DNA from: Beijerinckiaceae bacterium
GTDB taxonomy: Bacteria; Pseudomonadota; Alphaproteobacteria; Rhizobiales; Beijerinckiaceae
Length of the DNA: 64,000 nucleotides
NCBI GenBank assembly: GCA_019745195.1
Contig: JAIETL010000027.1
Span: 1 to 64,000 of the forward strand
Direction of reading: 5' to 3'
Part shown: piece by piece, positions 7,802 through 17,047 of the stretch
Numbering within the stretch: position 1 is the stretch's first letter
How the letters are laid out: each line of letters opens with the position of its first letter
The notes under the pieces: generated by a model
The model's database searches: none
Seen by the model: the letters and a program-made list of their open reading frames with translations, nothing else
What the model was told of the DNA's origin: nothing
Program-made: the position numbers and the translations under genes

Positions 7802-9184
7802 ATGCTGGCCTGGACGCCCGATCTGACCGGCAGCGACATGCCGCGCTATCTCGCCATCGCCGACGCCATCGCGCAGGACGTGCAGGCCGGCCGTCTCGCC
7901 ATCGGCGACCGGCTGCCGCCGCAGCGCAAGCTGGCGCAGCGGCTCGGCGTGGATTTCACCACGGTGGCGCGCGGCTATGTCGAGGCGGCCAAGCGCGGGC
8001 TGGTGGAATCGCATGTCGGCCAGGGCACCTTCATCCGCCCTCCGCAGCCCCGACAGGCGCCGAGCCGGGCGCATGTGCCCTCCCCCGTCGATCTCTCGAT
8101 GAACCTGCCGCCGGAGCCCGACGACCCCGAACTGCTCGGGCGCATGAATGCGGGCCTCGTCGAGGTCGGGCGCGATCTCGTCTCGCTGCTGCGCTATCAG
8201 GGCTTCGGCGGCGCGCAGGCCGACAAGGACGCTGCCTCGAACTGGCTCGGACGGCGCGCACTGGTGCCGAGCCATGACCGGCTGCTGGTGACGCCGGGCG
8301 CGCATCCGGCGCTGCTCGGCATCTTCGGCCTGCTCGCCCGGCCGGGCGACACCATCCTGTGCGAAGCCATCACCTATCCGGGCTGCCGCTCGATCGCGGC
8401 CCAGCTCGGGCTGACGCTGGTCGGGCTCGAGATGGACGAGGACGGCGTGACGCCCGACGCGCTGGCCGATGCCTGCAAGCGCCATGCGCCGAAAGCGCTC
8501 TATCTCAACCCCACCCTGCATAATCCGACCACGCTGACGATCCCCGAACCGCGCCGCGAGGCCTTGGCCGCCATCGCCCGCCGCCACCGCCTGCCGATCG
8601 TCGAGGACGACGCCTATGGCTTCATCCCGGCGCACGGGCCCGCGCCTTTCGCGGCGATCGCGCCCGACCTGACCTGGCATATCGCGGGGCTGGCGAAATG
8701 CATCGGGGCGGGTTTGCGCGCGGCCTATGTCGTCGCGCCCGAGGCCAGGCAGGCCTGGCCCTTCGCGGCGGCGATGCGCGCCGCCACGATCATGGCCTCG
8801 CCGCTGACGGTAGCGCTGGCGACGCGCTGGATCGAGGACGGAACCGCCGACGCGATCCTGCGCTTCATCCGCGCCGAGGCCTTCGCGCGGCAGCAGATGG
8901 CGGCCGAGATTCTGCCCAAGGGCAGCTTCAGGGCCGATCCGCTCGCCTTCAATCTCTGGGCGCCCTTGCCCCCGGCCTGGACCCGCTCGGCCTTCATCGG
9001 CCAGATGCGGGCGACGGGCATCGGCATCGTCGCCAGCGACGCCTTCACGGTGGAGGGCGCGCCGCAGGAGGCCGTCCGCATCTGCCTCGGTGGCCCGATT
9101 ACCCGCGAGAGGCTGCGCGGCGCGCTCGAATTCATGGCGCACACGCTGGACGAGATGCCGGCCGCGACGTCGACGTTCCTTTAA
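7802..9184 (+). CDS. MocR-type GntR/aminotransferase regulator
   Basis: A 460-aa fusion of an N-terminal GntR winged helix-turn-helix (about residues 14-78, including RLPPQRKLAQRLGVDFTTVARGY) with a fold-type I aminotransferase-like domain. The aminotransferase part has the NPTLHNPTT loop, the EDDAYGF Asp motif and the PLP Lys at K299 (GLAKCIGAGLR). MocR regulators sense PLP and an amino compound. An in-frame TTG at 7763 is possible, but it sits on the predicted transcription start and inside the palindrome, so the ATG at 7802 is preferred; its ribosome binding site is weak. Divergent from nitB, it may control the nit operon, itself, or both. Confidence 0.85.
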   Translation: MLAWTPDLTGSDMPRYLAIADAIAQDVQAGRLAIGDRLPPQRKLAQRLGVDFTTVARGYVEAAKRGLVESHVGQGTFIRPPQPRQAPSRAHVPSPVDLSMNLPPEPDDPELLGRMNAGLVEVGRDLVSLLRYQGFGGAQADKDAASNWLGRRALVPSHDRLLVTPGAHPALLGIFGLLARPGDTILCEAITYPGCRSIAAQLGLTLVGLEMDEDGVTPDALADACKRHAPKALYLNPTLHNPTTLTIPEPRREALAAIARRHRLPIVEDDAYGFIPAHGPAPFAAIAPDLTWHIAGLAKCIGAGLRAAYVVAPEARQAWPFAAAMRAATIMASPLTVALATRWIEDGTADAILRFIRAEAFARQQMAAEILPKGSFRADPLAFNLWAPLPPAWTRSAFIGQMRATGIGIVASDAFTVEGAPQEAVRICLGGPITRERLRGALEFMAHTLDEMPAATSTFL

Positions 9185-9285
9185 TGCCGCCAACCACCGC
9201 GACGCGACCCGGTTAACGGGAGATCGCTGCTGGCCCGATCTTGAAGCGAGCGCAAATCACTATCGTCGCCGCGCATCGAATCGGT

Positions 9286-10569
9286 TCATGCCGGCGCGAT
9301 GGGGAGATGCGCCACCTGCGCGCCGACCTCGTAATAGGCCTCCCTGATGGTCCGGAAGGCCGGCATGACGACGCTGGAGACGGGCAACGGCATGCCTTCG
9401 ATATCGACCTCGCCGAGGATGAGACGCGCCAGCTCCCGGCCGAAGACTGTGCCCGGCGCGATGCCGCGGCCGTTATAGCCGCTGAAGCCGATCGCATTGG
9501 CGCCGAACATATGGAGCCTCGGCAGATGATCCGGCGTCATGCCGATCTTGCCGTACCATTCCGTCTCGAACTCGACCTCGCCGAGCTGTGGGAACAGCTT
9601 GCGGATATGGCGCCTGGCCCAGGCGCGGTGAATCGCGGTCCCGACGCCGCGCAGCGCGCCGCAACTGCCGACGATGAGCCGCCCCTCCGCATCGAGTCTG
9701 AAGCCGCTCAGGATGGTCTTGGTGTCCCATCCCGCGCCGCCGCCGGGCAGGATGGTCTTGCGGAGATTGTGGCTGAGAGGCTTCGTCGAGACATGGAAAT
9801 AGGGCAGATGGACCTGCTCTTCGCGGATCGCGGCGGTCGGCCCGGCCGAATAGGCATCGGTCGCCAGGATCAGCCAGTCGGCCCTGACGCTGCCGGCCGC
9901 AGTCTCGACCTGCCACGATCCGTCCGTCCGCGCGAACGAGGTCACGGCGCTGCCGGTGTGGATCGTCGCGCCCTCGCCGATCGCGGCGGCCGCCAGTCCG
10001 CGCGCATAGGCGAGCGGCTGGATCGTGCCGGCGCGGGGATCGAACAGCGAGCCGGTGAAACCGGATGCGCCCGTCCGCGCCTGCGTCTCGCCGGGGCCCA
10101 GGAGTTCGACCCTGGCGCCAAGCCGGCTCCATTGCGCCTGGCGCGCCTGCAACTGCTTCAGCCCGCCGGCGCCGACGGCGCAGTGATAGGTGCCGCAATG
10201 GTCGGCCTCGCATGCCATGCCATAGCGTCTGGCCAGCGCGAAAACCTCGCGCGGCGCTTCGCCGAGCAGTTCGATCAGGCGGTTGCCATGCACGGGTCCG
10301 AGCGTGGCGATCAGGTCGTCGGGCATCATCCAGAGTCCGGCATTGACATAGCCGGCGTTCCGGCCCGATGCGCCGAAGCCAATCTCGACCGCCTCCAACA
10401 CGATGACGGTCTTCCCGCCTTTGGCGAGATGCAGCGCGGCCGACAGCCCGGTATAGCCCGCTCCGACGATGACGACGTCGGCGGAAACGGCTCCGCGCAA
10501 CGCCACGGTCGGCGGCGGCGGCGGCGAGGAGAGTTCCCACAGCCCGTGCGATCGCTTGTCATCCAGCAT
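9286..10569 (-). CDS. DAO-family FAD amine/amino-acid oxidoreductase
   Basis: A 427-aa flavoenzyme of the DadA/PuuB/glycine oxidase (DAO) family. The FAD-binding VVIVGAGYTGLSAALHL motif has its GxGxxG at about residues 36-41; the E of VIVLEAVEIGFGASGRNAG follows, and that segment is the usual ribose/pyrophosphate site. It looks closest to gamma-glutamylputrescine oxidase-like enzymes, which start with a short N-terminal extension like that here. Start ATG 10569 is preceded by GGAG. The C-terminal FSGYNGRGIAPGTVFGRELA motif binds FAD. Last gene of the hyuA-hyuB-dehydrogenase-oxidase group; the substrate is probably a secondary amine or D-amino acid, but is not determined by sequence. Confidence 0.83.
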   Translation of the reverse strand: MLDDKRSHGLWELSSPPPPPTVALRGAVSADVVIVGAGYTGLSAALHLAKGGKTVIVLEAVEIGFGASGRNAGYVNAGLWMMPDDLIATLGPVHGNRLIELLGEAPREVFALARRYGMACEADHCGTYHCAVGAGGLKQLQARQAQWSRLGARVELLGPGETQARTGASGFTGSLFDPRAGTIQPLAYARGLAAAAIGEGATIHTGSAVTSFARTDGSWQVETAAGSVRADWLILATDAYSAGPTAAIREEQVHLPYFHVSTKPLSHNLRKTILPGGGAGWDTKTILSGFRLDAEGRLIVGSCGALRGVGTAIHRAWARRHIRKLFPQLGEVEFETEWYGKIGMTPDHLPRLHMFGANAIGFSGYNGRGIAPGTVFGRELARLILGEVDIEGMPLPVSSVVMPAFRTIREAYYEVGAQVAHLPIAPA

Positions 10570-10628
10570 GAATTCGCTCCGTTAGCGGATCTTGTCGGGG
10601 GCGATGGCCGAGTGGTGGCGCATCGGCC

Positions 10629-11441
10629 TCACGCCGGCGGATCGTCGGGATGGGCCATCTCGCAGAACTTGCCGCCAAGATAACGTCCGGCAGGCGAGGT
10701 TGGATCGAGCGCCGGCGCGGCGGCCTCGACCTTGGCGCGGAATGGTTCCGAACTGTCCTGCGGACGGAAGCCGAGATGGGCGGCGCCGCTGTTGTCGACC
10801 GCTTTTACTGTGTTGTCGGAGGTGCCGAAGGCGATGGTATGACCGACGAAAGGGGCCGTCAGAGCCGCTTCGACCAGGCGCACGCAATCGGCGAAGGAGA
10901 GCCAGGACCAGAGCATCCGGCGGTCGACCGGCTCGGGGAAGGACGAGAAGATGCGCAGGCACGCCGTCTCGATGCCGTGCTTGTCCCAGTAGAGCCGGCT
11001 CAGACTTTCCACGAAAGTCTTGCCGACGCCGTAGAGACAGTCGGGCCGTGCCGGCGCATCGACCGAAATCTGCGCGCCGATCTCGTGAAAGCCGATCGCG
11101 TGGACGGACGAAGCGTAGATCACGCGCTTCGCGCCATGTTTCCGCGCGCCTTCATAGATGTGGTAGGAGCCGCGGATGCTGGCGTCGAGAATGGTCTGCC
11201 AGTGCGTCTCGGTCGGCGCGCCGCCGAAATGGACGATGGCGTCGCAGCCTTCGGTCGCCGCAATCGTCGCCTCCATGTCGGCGAGATCGAAGACCGCCTC
11301 TTCCTCATGCGGGGCCAGCGGCCCGAGCGACGCACGGTCGGCCACGCGGATGGTCTTCGCCAAAGGCGCGAGACCGCCGCGCAATTGCGAACCGAGGCGG
11401 CCGGCCGCGCCGGTGATCAGGATACGGTCGTAACGCGGCAT
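10629..11441 (-). CDS. NAD-dependent uronate dehydrogenase-like SDR
   Basis: A 270-aa extended-type short-chain dehydrogenase. The N-terminal ILITGAAGRLGSQLR gives the GxxGxxG NAD site, VFDLAD lies near 50, and the catalytic Y-x3-K is in CLYGVGKTFVES with an upstream YASSVHAIGFH serine motif. Length and motifs fit bacterial uronate dehydrogenase (about 265 aa), which oxidises galacturonate or glucuronate to the aldarolactone. However, the neighbours are hydantoinase-type and amine-oxidase genes, so another sugar-like or acyl substrate is possible. It begins 85 bp after hyuB; AGGAGA lies about 12 bp upstream. Confidence 0.72.
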   Translation of the reverse strand: MPRYDRILITGAAGRLGSQLRGGLAPLAKTIRVADRASLGPLAPHEEEAVFDLADMEATIAATEGCDAIVHFGGAPTETHWQTILDASIRGSYHIYEGARKHGAKRVIYASSVHAIGFHEIGAQISVDAPARPDCLYGVGKTFVESLSRLYWDKHGIETACLRIFSSFPEPVDRRMLWSWLSFADCVRLVEAALTAPFVGHTIAFGTSDNTVKAVDNSGAAHLGFRPQDSSEPFRAKVEAAAPALDPTSPAGRYLGGKFCEMAHPDDPPA

Positions 11442-11526
11442 GCTGTCTCTGTCTCCTCATGAGGCGCGCCGCCGCGCCATGTGGGCGCGGAGGCGATCAA
11501 TGTGATCTCGATGCCGGCGGCGCGCA

Positions 11527-13242
11527 TCATCCGTTCGATGGCAGTTCGCCGCGTCTCAGCGCGACTTCGACCGCCGCGATCTCGGCCTCGGTGATGCCAT
11601 AGGCGGCGCTTGCCGCGTCGGCCGAGATGTAGCCGAGCGCGAGATCACGCAGCACGTCGGCGCGGTCGCGCCCGGCGGCCGGGCCGTAGCCGGCGCCGCC
11701 GGGCAGCGACAGCATGACCCTGCGCCCTTCTGGCACGGCCTGCCGGCCCTTGCCGGCCATCGCGGCGCCGTCGTCCAGCCGGATCTCGGTCGATGCGCCG
11801 TCGCCGCCGCCGAGGCGTCCGCGCGGCGCGTGCTTCACCCGGTCGAACATCGCCGAGATGTCGAAGATGTGGCCGTCGACCGCGCCGACCTCCATGAACT
11901 GGCCCAGCCCGCCGCGGAAGCGGCCGACTCCGCCTGAATCGGGCCGTAGCTCCTTGCGCCAGATGATGATCGGCCCGGCATGCTCCGTCGCCTCGATCGG
12001 CATGGTCATGACGCCCGATGGAAAGGCGGTTGTGTTCATGCCGTCGAGACCCGGACGCGCTCCCGAGCCGCCGCAGTTGAACATCAGGACTTCGGCGCGC
12101 CGCGCTCCCGCCAGCCGCGCAGCGTCCGAGGCCGGGCGGATCGAAGCCTGGAAGTTGCAGAGCGGGCCCGCGCCTTCCGCCGGAACGGTCCCGGGCAAGA
12201 GTTTGTCGAGCGCGTCGTAGACCGTGTCGGGGATGAGGTGGCCGACGACATGGCGCAGCGCCACGGGGGCCGGATGCAGCGCGTTGACGATGGTGTTTTC
12301 CGGCGCGGTGATGACGAAGGGCGCGAGCGAGGCGGCGTTGTTGGGGATCTCGGGCGCGATCGCGCATTTCAGCGCATAGCAGGCATAGGCCTTGGAATAG
12401 ACCATCGGGCAATTGATCCCTTTGGGATCGACGCCCGAAGAGCCGGCGAAATCAACGCGGATCTCGTCGGCCGCGATCGTGACCCTGACCCTGAGTTCGA
12501 TCGGCGTGGCGAAGCCGTCGCTGAGAAGCGAGCCCTGCGCCTCGCCGGGGTTGAGCGCCGCGATCGCCTCCAGCGTGGCGCGGCGCGAATTCTCGAGGAT
12601 GAAATCGCCGATCTGCTCCAGCCCGTCGAGCGCAAACTCCTCCAGCATGCCGACGAGCCTGCGATGTCCGACATCGTTGCAGGTCGCGAGCGCGAAAATG
12701 TCGCCGACGACCTGATCGGGCTCGCGGATGTTGCCGCGCACCAGCCTGATGAAGGGCTGGTCGACCTTGCCCCGGTCGGCGAACTTCATGATCGGGATAT
12801 AGAGGCCTTCCTCATAGACGGAATTGGCGTCCGCCCCGAAACCGCGTCCGCCGACATCGACGACATGGGCGGTGCAGGCGAAGAAGCCGACATGCGCGCC
12901 CCTGTGGAAGGACGGCGTCACCACCGTGATGTCGTGCAGGTGCCCGGTGCCCATCCAGGGGTCGTTGGTGATGTAGATGTCGCCGTCGAAGATGTTTTCG
13001 GGCCCGATCTCGCGGATGAAATGCGCGACCGCGTCGGCCATGGCGTTGACATGGCCGGGCGTGCCGGTGACCGCCTGCGCCAGCATCAGCCCGGCCCGGT
13101 TGTAGACTCCGGCCGAGAGGTCCCCGGCCTCGCGCACGGAGGTCGAGAAGGCCGTGCGGATCAGCGCCTGCGCCTGCTCCTCGACGATGGAGATCAGGCG
13201 GTTCCACATCACCTGCAGCGAAACCGTGGACAGCGTGGTCAT
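11527..13242 (-). CDS. hyuB: Hydantoinase B/oxoprolinase-type subunit
   Basis: A 571-aa HyuB-family subunit. The N-terminal VMWNRLISIVEEQAQALIRTAFSTSVREAGDLSAGVYN and the following FIREIGPENIFDGDIYITNDPW block are diagnostic. Such subunits pair with HyuA to open hydantoin, 5-oxoproline or related cyclic imides with ATP, or form acetone/acetophenone carboxylases. The gene lies 3 bp downstream of hyuA. No acetone-carboxylase gamma subunit is nearby, so an N-methylhydantoinase or oxoprolinase role is more likely. The exact ring substrate cannot be read from sequence. Confidence 0.88.
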   Translation of the reverse strand: MTTLSTVSLQVMWNRLISIVEEQAQALIRTAFSTSVREAGDLSAGVYNRAGLMLAQAVTGTPGHVNAMADAVAHFIREIGPENIFDGDIYITNDPWMGTGHLHDITVVTPSFHRGAHVGFFACTAHVVDVGGRGFGADANSVYEEGLYIPIMKFADRGKVDQPFIRLVRGNIREPDQVVGDIFALATCNDVGHRRLVGMLEEFALDGLEQIGDFILENSRRATLEAIAALNPGEAQGSLLSDGFATPIELRVRVTIAADEIRVDFAGSSGVDPKGINCPMVYSKAYACYALKCAIAPEIPNNAASLAPFVITAPENTIVNALHPAPVALRHVVGHLIPDTVYDALDKLLPGTVPAEGAGPLCNFQASIRPASDAARLAGARRAEVLMFNCGGSGARPGLDGMNTTAFPSGVMTMPIEATEHAGPIIIWRKELRPDSGGVGRFRGGLGQFMEVGAVDGHIFDISAMFDRVKHAPRGRLGGGDGASTEIRLDDGAAMAGKGRQAVPEGRRVMLSLPGGAGYGPAAGRDRADVLRDLALGYISADAASAAYGITEAEIAAVEVALRRGELPSNG

Positions 13243-13245
13243 GAT

Positions 13246-15369
13246 TCAGGCCTCCGCCATCTCGGCTGCGACCGCCTGCGGCGCAGGCTTCGATCCGTGC
13301 CTGACGATCTCGATACAGCCGTCGCTGCGGCAGGTCGCCGAACTGCCGGCCGGCACCACGATCGTGGTTTCGTCCTCGACGATGACGCAGGGGCCGGCAG
13401 CGACCCGGCCGACCGCGAGCTGCGCCCGCTGGAACACGCCCGCCGTCACTGGCGCGCCGAGGGCGGGGTCGAAGACCTCTCGCTGTGCGGTCGTCGTCAG
13501 CGGCGTGAGCGCGCCGAGCGCCTCGGCCTTCGCCGCAACCGCCTTCGCCGTGCTCGCATTGACGGCCCAGACGGTGATCTCGATGTCGAGGCCTTGCACC
13601 GTCCGGGAGAACAGCTTGGCGTATTCCGCCTCGAACAGGCCGCGATAGGCTTCGATCGCAGGGGCGACCGTCGTGACGTCGATCGGGATTTCCCAGCCCT
13701 GGCCGACATAGCGCATATAGACCCTGGTCTGCACGCCGAGCGGAGCCTGCGCGTCGCAGGAGCGGACGAAGCTCGTGGCCTCGCTTTCGAGTTCAGCCAG
13801 CAGATCGCGGACCGTCGCCACGTCGAAATCCTGCAGGCGCATATAGACGCTGCGCGTCGCCTCGAAGCTGAAGGGCGCGCGCAGGAAGCCGATGGCCGAG
13901 CCGACGCCGGCGCCCGGCGGCACCAGCAGGCGCTCGATGCCGAGCTTTTCGCAAAGCCGGCCGGCATGAAGCGGCGCCGCGCCACCAAACGCGATCATCG
14001 TATAGCCCGACAGGTCCTCGCCATTCTCGACCGCGTGGACGCGCGCCGCGTTGGCCATGTTCTCGTCGACGACCTCGACGATGCCGAAGGCGGCGGTCTC
14101 GTCGTCCATCCCAAGCCGATCTCCGATCGCCGCGCCGACCGCCTGCCGCGAGGCCGCGATATCGAGCGCCATGCTGCCGCCGGCGAAACCGGCCGCGTCG
14201 ATCTTGCCGAGCAGGAGGTCGGCGTCGGTGACGGCGGGCCTCAGCCCCCCGCAGCCATAGCAGGCCGGGCCGGGCTCGGAGCCGGCGCTTTGCGGCCCGA
14301 CGCGGATCTGGCGCATCGAATCGACCTGGGCGAGCGAGCCGCCGCCGGCGCCGATCTCGACCATGTCGATCACCGGGATCGAGATCGGCATGCCCGAGCC
14401 CTTCTTGAAGCGGTAGCTGCGCGCCACCTCGAAGACCCGGCTCGTCTTCGGCGTCTGGTTCTTGATCAGGCAGATCTTGGCGGTCGTGCCGCCCATGTCG
14501 AAGGACAGGACGCGGTCGAGACCGAAGCGCGCGGCGACGTCTGCGGCATAAATCGCCCCGCCCGCCGGCCCGGATTCGACCAGCCGGACCGGGAACTCGG
14601 CCGCGCCGTCGAGCGACATGATGCCGCCGCCCGAATGCATCAGGAAGATCGGGCAATCGGCGCCTTCGTCGCGCAGCTTCGCGGCGAGGCTGGCGAGATA
14701 GCGCTTCATCATCGGCTTGACGTAGGCGTTGGCGACGACCGTGTTGAAGCGCTCGTATTCGCGCATCTGCGGCGAGACCTCCGACGAGATCGAGACCGCG
14801 AGGCCGGGCATCCGCTCCAGCAGGACATCGCGCACCAGCCGCTCATGGGTGGGGTCGAGATAGGAGTGGATCAGCCCGACCGCGACGCTCTCATAGCGGG
14901 CTTGCGCGATCTCACCGGCCAGCGCCTCGACATCCGCGCGAGCCAGCGGGATCAGCGTCCTGCCGTTGGCTCCGACGCGTTCGCGCAGCGTGTAGCGCCG
15001 GTTGCGCGGCAGCAGCGGCAAGGGCAGCGTCAGGTTGAGGTCGTATTGCTCGAAGCGGCTCTCGGTGCGCATCTCGATCACGTCGCGGAAGCCTTGCGTC
15101 GTGATCAGCGCCGTCCTGGCGCCGCGGCGCTCGATCAGGGCGTTGGTCGCCAGCGTGGTGCCGTGGATGATCCGGCCGATCGCGGCGGGCGTAACGCCGG
15201 CCTTGGAGCAGACGCGGCGCATGCCCTCGATGATAGCGCGCTCGGGCGCATCATAGGTCGTCAGCACCTTGGCCGAAAAGCGCTCGCCGCCGATCTCCAG
15301 CACGACGTCGGTGAAGGTGCCGCCGATATCGGCGCCGAGATTGCCCGCAGACAGTGACGTGCCGCTCAC
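13246..15369 (-). CDS. hyuA: Hydantoinase A/oxoprolinase-type subunit
   Basis: A 707-aa ASKHA-fold ATPase subunit. The phosphate-binding loop ADIGGTFTDVVL is at the N-terminus and the second ATP motif LSFDMGGTTAKICLI is central. The IIHGTTLATNALIERRGARTALI block is typical of HyuA. The start is GTG at 15369, preceded by a weak AGGCGG; no ATG is available before the ADIGGTFTD motif. First gene of the minus-strand operon, divergent from a LysR regulator. Partner is HyuB. It couples ATP hydrolysis to cleavage or carboxylation of a cyclic amide or ketone. Confidence 0.88.
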   Translation of the reverse strand: MSGTSLSAGNLGADIGGTFTDVVLEIGGERFSAKVLTTYDAPERAIIEGMRRVCSKAGVTPAAIGRIIHGTTLATNALIERRGARTALITTQGFRDVIEMRTESRFEQYDLNLTLPLPLLPRNRRYTLRERVGANGRTLIPLARADVEALAGEIAQARYESVAVGLIHSYLDPTHERLVRDVLLERMPGLAVSISSEVSPQMREYERFNTVVANAYVKPMMKRYLASLAAKLRDEGADCPIFLMHSGGGIMSLDGAAEFPVRLVESGPAGGAIYAADVAARFGLDRVLSFDMGGTTAKICLIKNQTPKTSRVFEVARSYRFKKGSGMPISIPVIDMVEIGAGGGSLAQVDSMRQIRVGPQSAGSEPGPACYGCGGLRPAVTDADLLLGKIDAAGFAGGSMALDIAASRQAVGAAIGDRLGMDDETAAFGIVEVVDENMANAARVHAVENGEDLSGYTMIAFGGAAPLHAGRLCEKLGIERLLVPPGAGVGSAIGFLRAPFSFEATRSVYMRLQDFDVATVRDLLAELESEATSFVRSCDAQAPLGVQTRVYMRYVGQGWEIPIDVTTVAPAIEAYRGLFEAEYAKLFSRTVQGLDIEITVWAVNASTAKAVAAKAEALGALTPLTTTAQREVFDPALGAPVTAGVFQRAQLAVGRVAAGPCVIVEDETTIVVPAGSSATCRSDGCIEIVRHGSKPAPQAVAAEMAEA

Positions 15370-15541
15370 GGAAACCCGCCTTTCGCTTCATCCTGAGGGG
15401 TCGCCTGGTCAGCCGCCCGGTCCAGACCCTGCAAAAAACATGGCCGCGATCGACGATCACGTCTAATTATTTGATTGTCTCACGACGATTGAAATTACTT
15501 ATCTTCTGGCATGTGCCGCCGCTGTGGGAACCGAGGCCGCG
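15370..15541. promoter_or_regulatory. Divergent hyuA / LysR control region
   Basis: The 172-bp spacer between divergent hyuA and a LysR gene has an AT-rich core at about 15462-15505. CGACGAT occurs twice in direct orientation (15451-15457 and 15483-15489), three helical turns apart, which could be co-activator half-sites. I do not see a clean T-N11-A inverted repeat. A dual operator/promoter role follows from the layout only. Confidence 0.4.
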
Positions 15542-16441
15542 ATGCAGATCACGCTCAAGCAGATCGAGACCTTCGTGCGCCTCGCCTCGCTCAGGAGTTT
15601 CCGCCGCGTCGCTGAGCAGATGAACACGACTCAGCCGAACGTCTCCACCCGCATCGCTGCACTGGAAGCAGCCCTGAACCTGCGCCTGTTCGAGCGCGAC
15701 GCCGGTTCGGTCGTGCTCACCGACCAGGGCAAGACCGTGCTGCCGCTGGCCGCGCGCGCGCTCGAGGCGACCGAGGCGCTGCTCTACGCAGGCGACGCAA
15801 CAAGCCGGCAGTCGATCCTGAGGCTCGGCGTGGCGGAAACGGTCGCTCAGACTTGGCTGCATCGTTTCCTGCGCGAGATGGCGGTGCGCTTCCCCCATGT
15901 CGTGGTCGAGTTGACAGTCGATCTGACCTTCAACCTCCAGCGCGCGCTGATCGACGGTTCGCTCGATATCGCCTTTCTGAACGGGCCGGTCCCGGACCTC
16001 TCTATCGCCAATCTGCCGCTCGGTACGGTCGCGCTGCTCTGGGTCGCCGCCCCGCAGATCGCGGGGGCGTTGCCAGACCGCGTCGAGGCCGACGATCTCG
16101 CGCGCTTTCCCATTCTGACGCATGCGAGGAACACGCGGCCCTATGCCGAGGTGGTCGATTACTTCAACCGTCGCAGCCGCCGCCACAGCCGCCCGGTCTC
16201 GTCCAGCAACCTGGCGGCCTATCTGAACATGACGCTGGACGGGCTAGGCATCGCGACCTTGCCGTCGCCGCTGGTGGAGCGCTTCCTGCGGTCGGGCGAA
16301 CTCGTCGCCCTGGACTGCGACTGGGCGCCCACTCCGATGAACTTCACCGCCTCCTATGTCACGATGCCGGCGAGTCCGGTCGCGGAAGCGGCGGCGCGTC
16401 TGGCCGTCGAGGTCGCCGACTGGCAGCCCAACGCGGTGTGA
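15542..16441 (+). CDS. LysR-family transcriptional regulator
   Basis: A 299-aa LysR regulator. The N-terminal winged helix (residues 1-60) starts MQITLKQIETFVRLASLRSF, with the recognition helix in TQPNVSTRIAALEAALNLRLFER. The effector domain follows from about residue 90 (ILRLGVAETVAQTWLHRFL). The start at 15542 is preferred because GAGG lies about 5 bp upstream and the family starts there; a GTG at 15524 is in frame. Divergent from hyuA, so probably the regulator of the hyuAB-dehydrogenase-oxidase operon. The effector is unknown, likely a pathway intermediate. Confidence 0.88.
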   Translation: MQITLKQIETFVRLASLRSFRRVAEQMNTTQPNVSTRIAALEAALNLRLFERDAGSVVLTDQGKTVLPLAARALEATEALLYAGDATSRQSILRLGVAETVAQTWLHRFLREMAVRFPHVVVELTVDLTFNLQRALIDGSLDIAFLNGPVPDLSIANLPLGTVALLWVAAPQIAGALPDRVEADDLARFPILTHARNTRPYAEVVDYFNRRSRRHSRPVSSSNLAAYLNMTLDGLGIATLPSPLVERFLRSGELVALDCDWAPTPMNFTASYVTMPASPVAEAAARLAVEVADWQPNAV

Positions 16442-17047
16442 CGCCGGGATCGCGTCAAGGGCGCTGCGCACCCTCGGCCGCGCGACATGCTGACCGAACA
16501 CGGCCAGCCGGACACCAGACTGCCGATAGCGACGGGATCGGCAGTCGGCAAGTCATGGCAGGGCGTTGAGGACTGATGTAAAGGCGCGGGCTCCATACGC
16601 AGCGGCGTACTGCCTAAATTTTGATCTGTAAGATGAATGTTCAGCCGGCAATGTTTAGACTGCTTATCAATCACGCGTCTGCATACAAATTCATCACCGC
16701 AATAGCCTGCGACAGATTCGTCAATTTCTCGCATACTCACATATAATTTTGGATTACTTTGTATCAAGAATGTACCCGTATTGAATTCGATGCAGTCTAG
16801 GCACAATAATTCGCTATGCCATTTTTGCTGCAGCGCACCATTGATGTAATAGCGGCCAGTCGTTTGCTTCTGCCAACTCAACGCGGACCATCTCTCATCG
16901 GAGATTTGACGCTTGAATAGTGACCATTAACTTTGTTATTCGACAGTTAATATTTGCTTAAAATTTCGTCTTTCCCGTTAATATCGAGATGCCCTATGGT
17001 CTACTCCAGTCAAGCGAAGTTATGTCGCGTCAGTTATGGAGCCGATC
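16442..17047. other. AT-rich intergenic region upstream of bcsA
   Basis: About 600 bp without a supported gene. From roughly 16600 the base composition is clearly AT-richer than both flanks. A minus-strand open frame covers 16354-16881, but it runs into the antisense of the LysR gene, has no ribosome binding site and resembles nothing I know; it may be decayed acquired DNA. The last 130 bp hold the likely bcs control region: three copies of GTTAAT or its inverse (16925-16930 inverted, 16946-16951, 16977-16982), of which the middle one forms part of a CtrA-type box. Confidence 0.6.
16947..16961 (+). promoter_or_regulatory. CtrA-type box upstream of bcsA
   Basis: TTAA (16947-16950), seven bases, TTAA (16958-16961) is an exact match to the CtrA consensus TTAA-N7-TTAA of alphaproteobacteria. 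It is 86 bp upstream of the bcsA start, a distance compatible with a site at or near the -35 region. Flanking GTTAAT half-sites lie upstream (inverted) and downstream. The role is inferred from consensus and position, and the local AT-richness raises the chance of coincidence. Confidence 0.5.

Noticed and set aside
11980-15357. 1125-codon plus-strand open frame opposite hyuB/hyuA
   Set aside because: Produced by high-GC codon bias on the opposite strand; the minus-strand genes show full HyuA/HyuB motifs.
15430-15510. Classical LysR T-N11-A operator between hyuA and the LysR gene
   Set aside because: The region is AT-rich and has direct CGACGAT repeats, but no convincing T-N11-A dyad.
16354-16881. 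175-codon minus-strand frame in the AT-rich gap before bcsA
   Set aside because: No ribosome binding site or known motif, and its C-terminal part is antisense to the LysR gene. Possibly decayed DNA, not listed as a gene.
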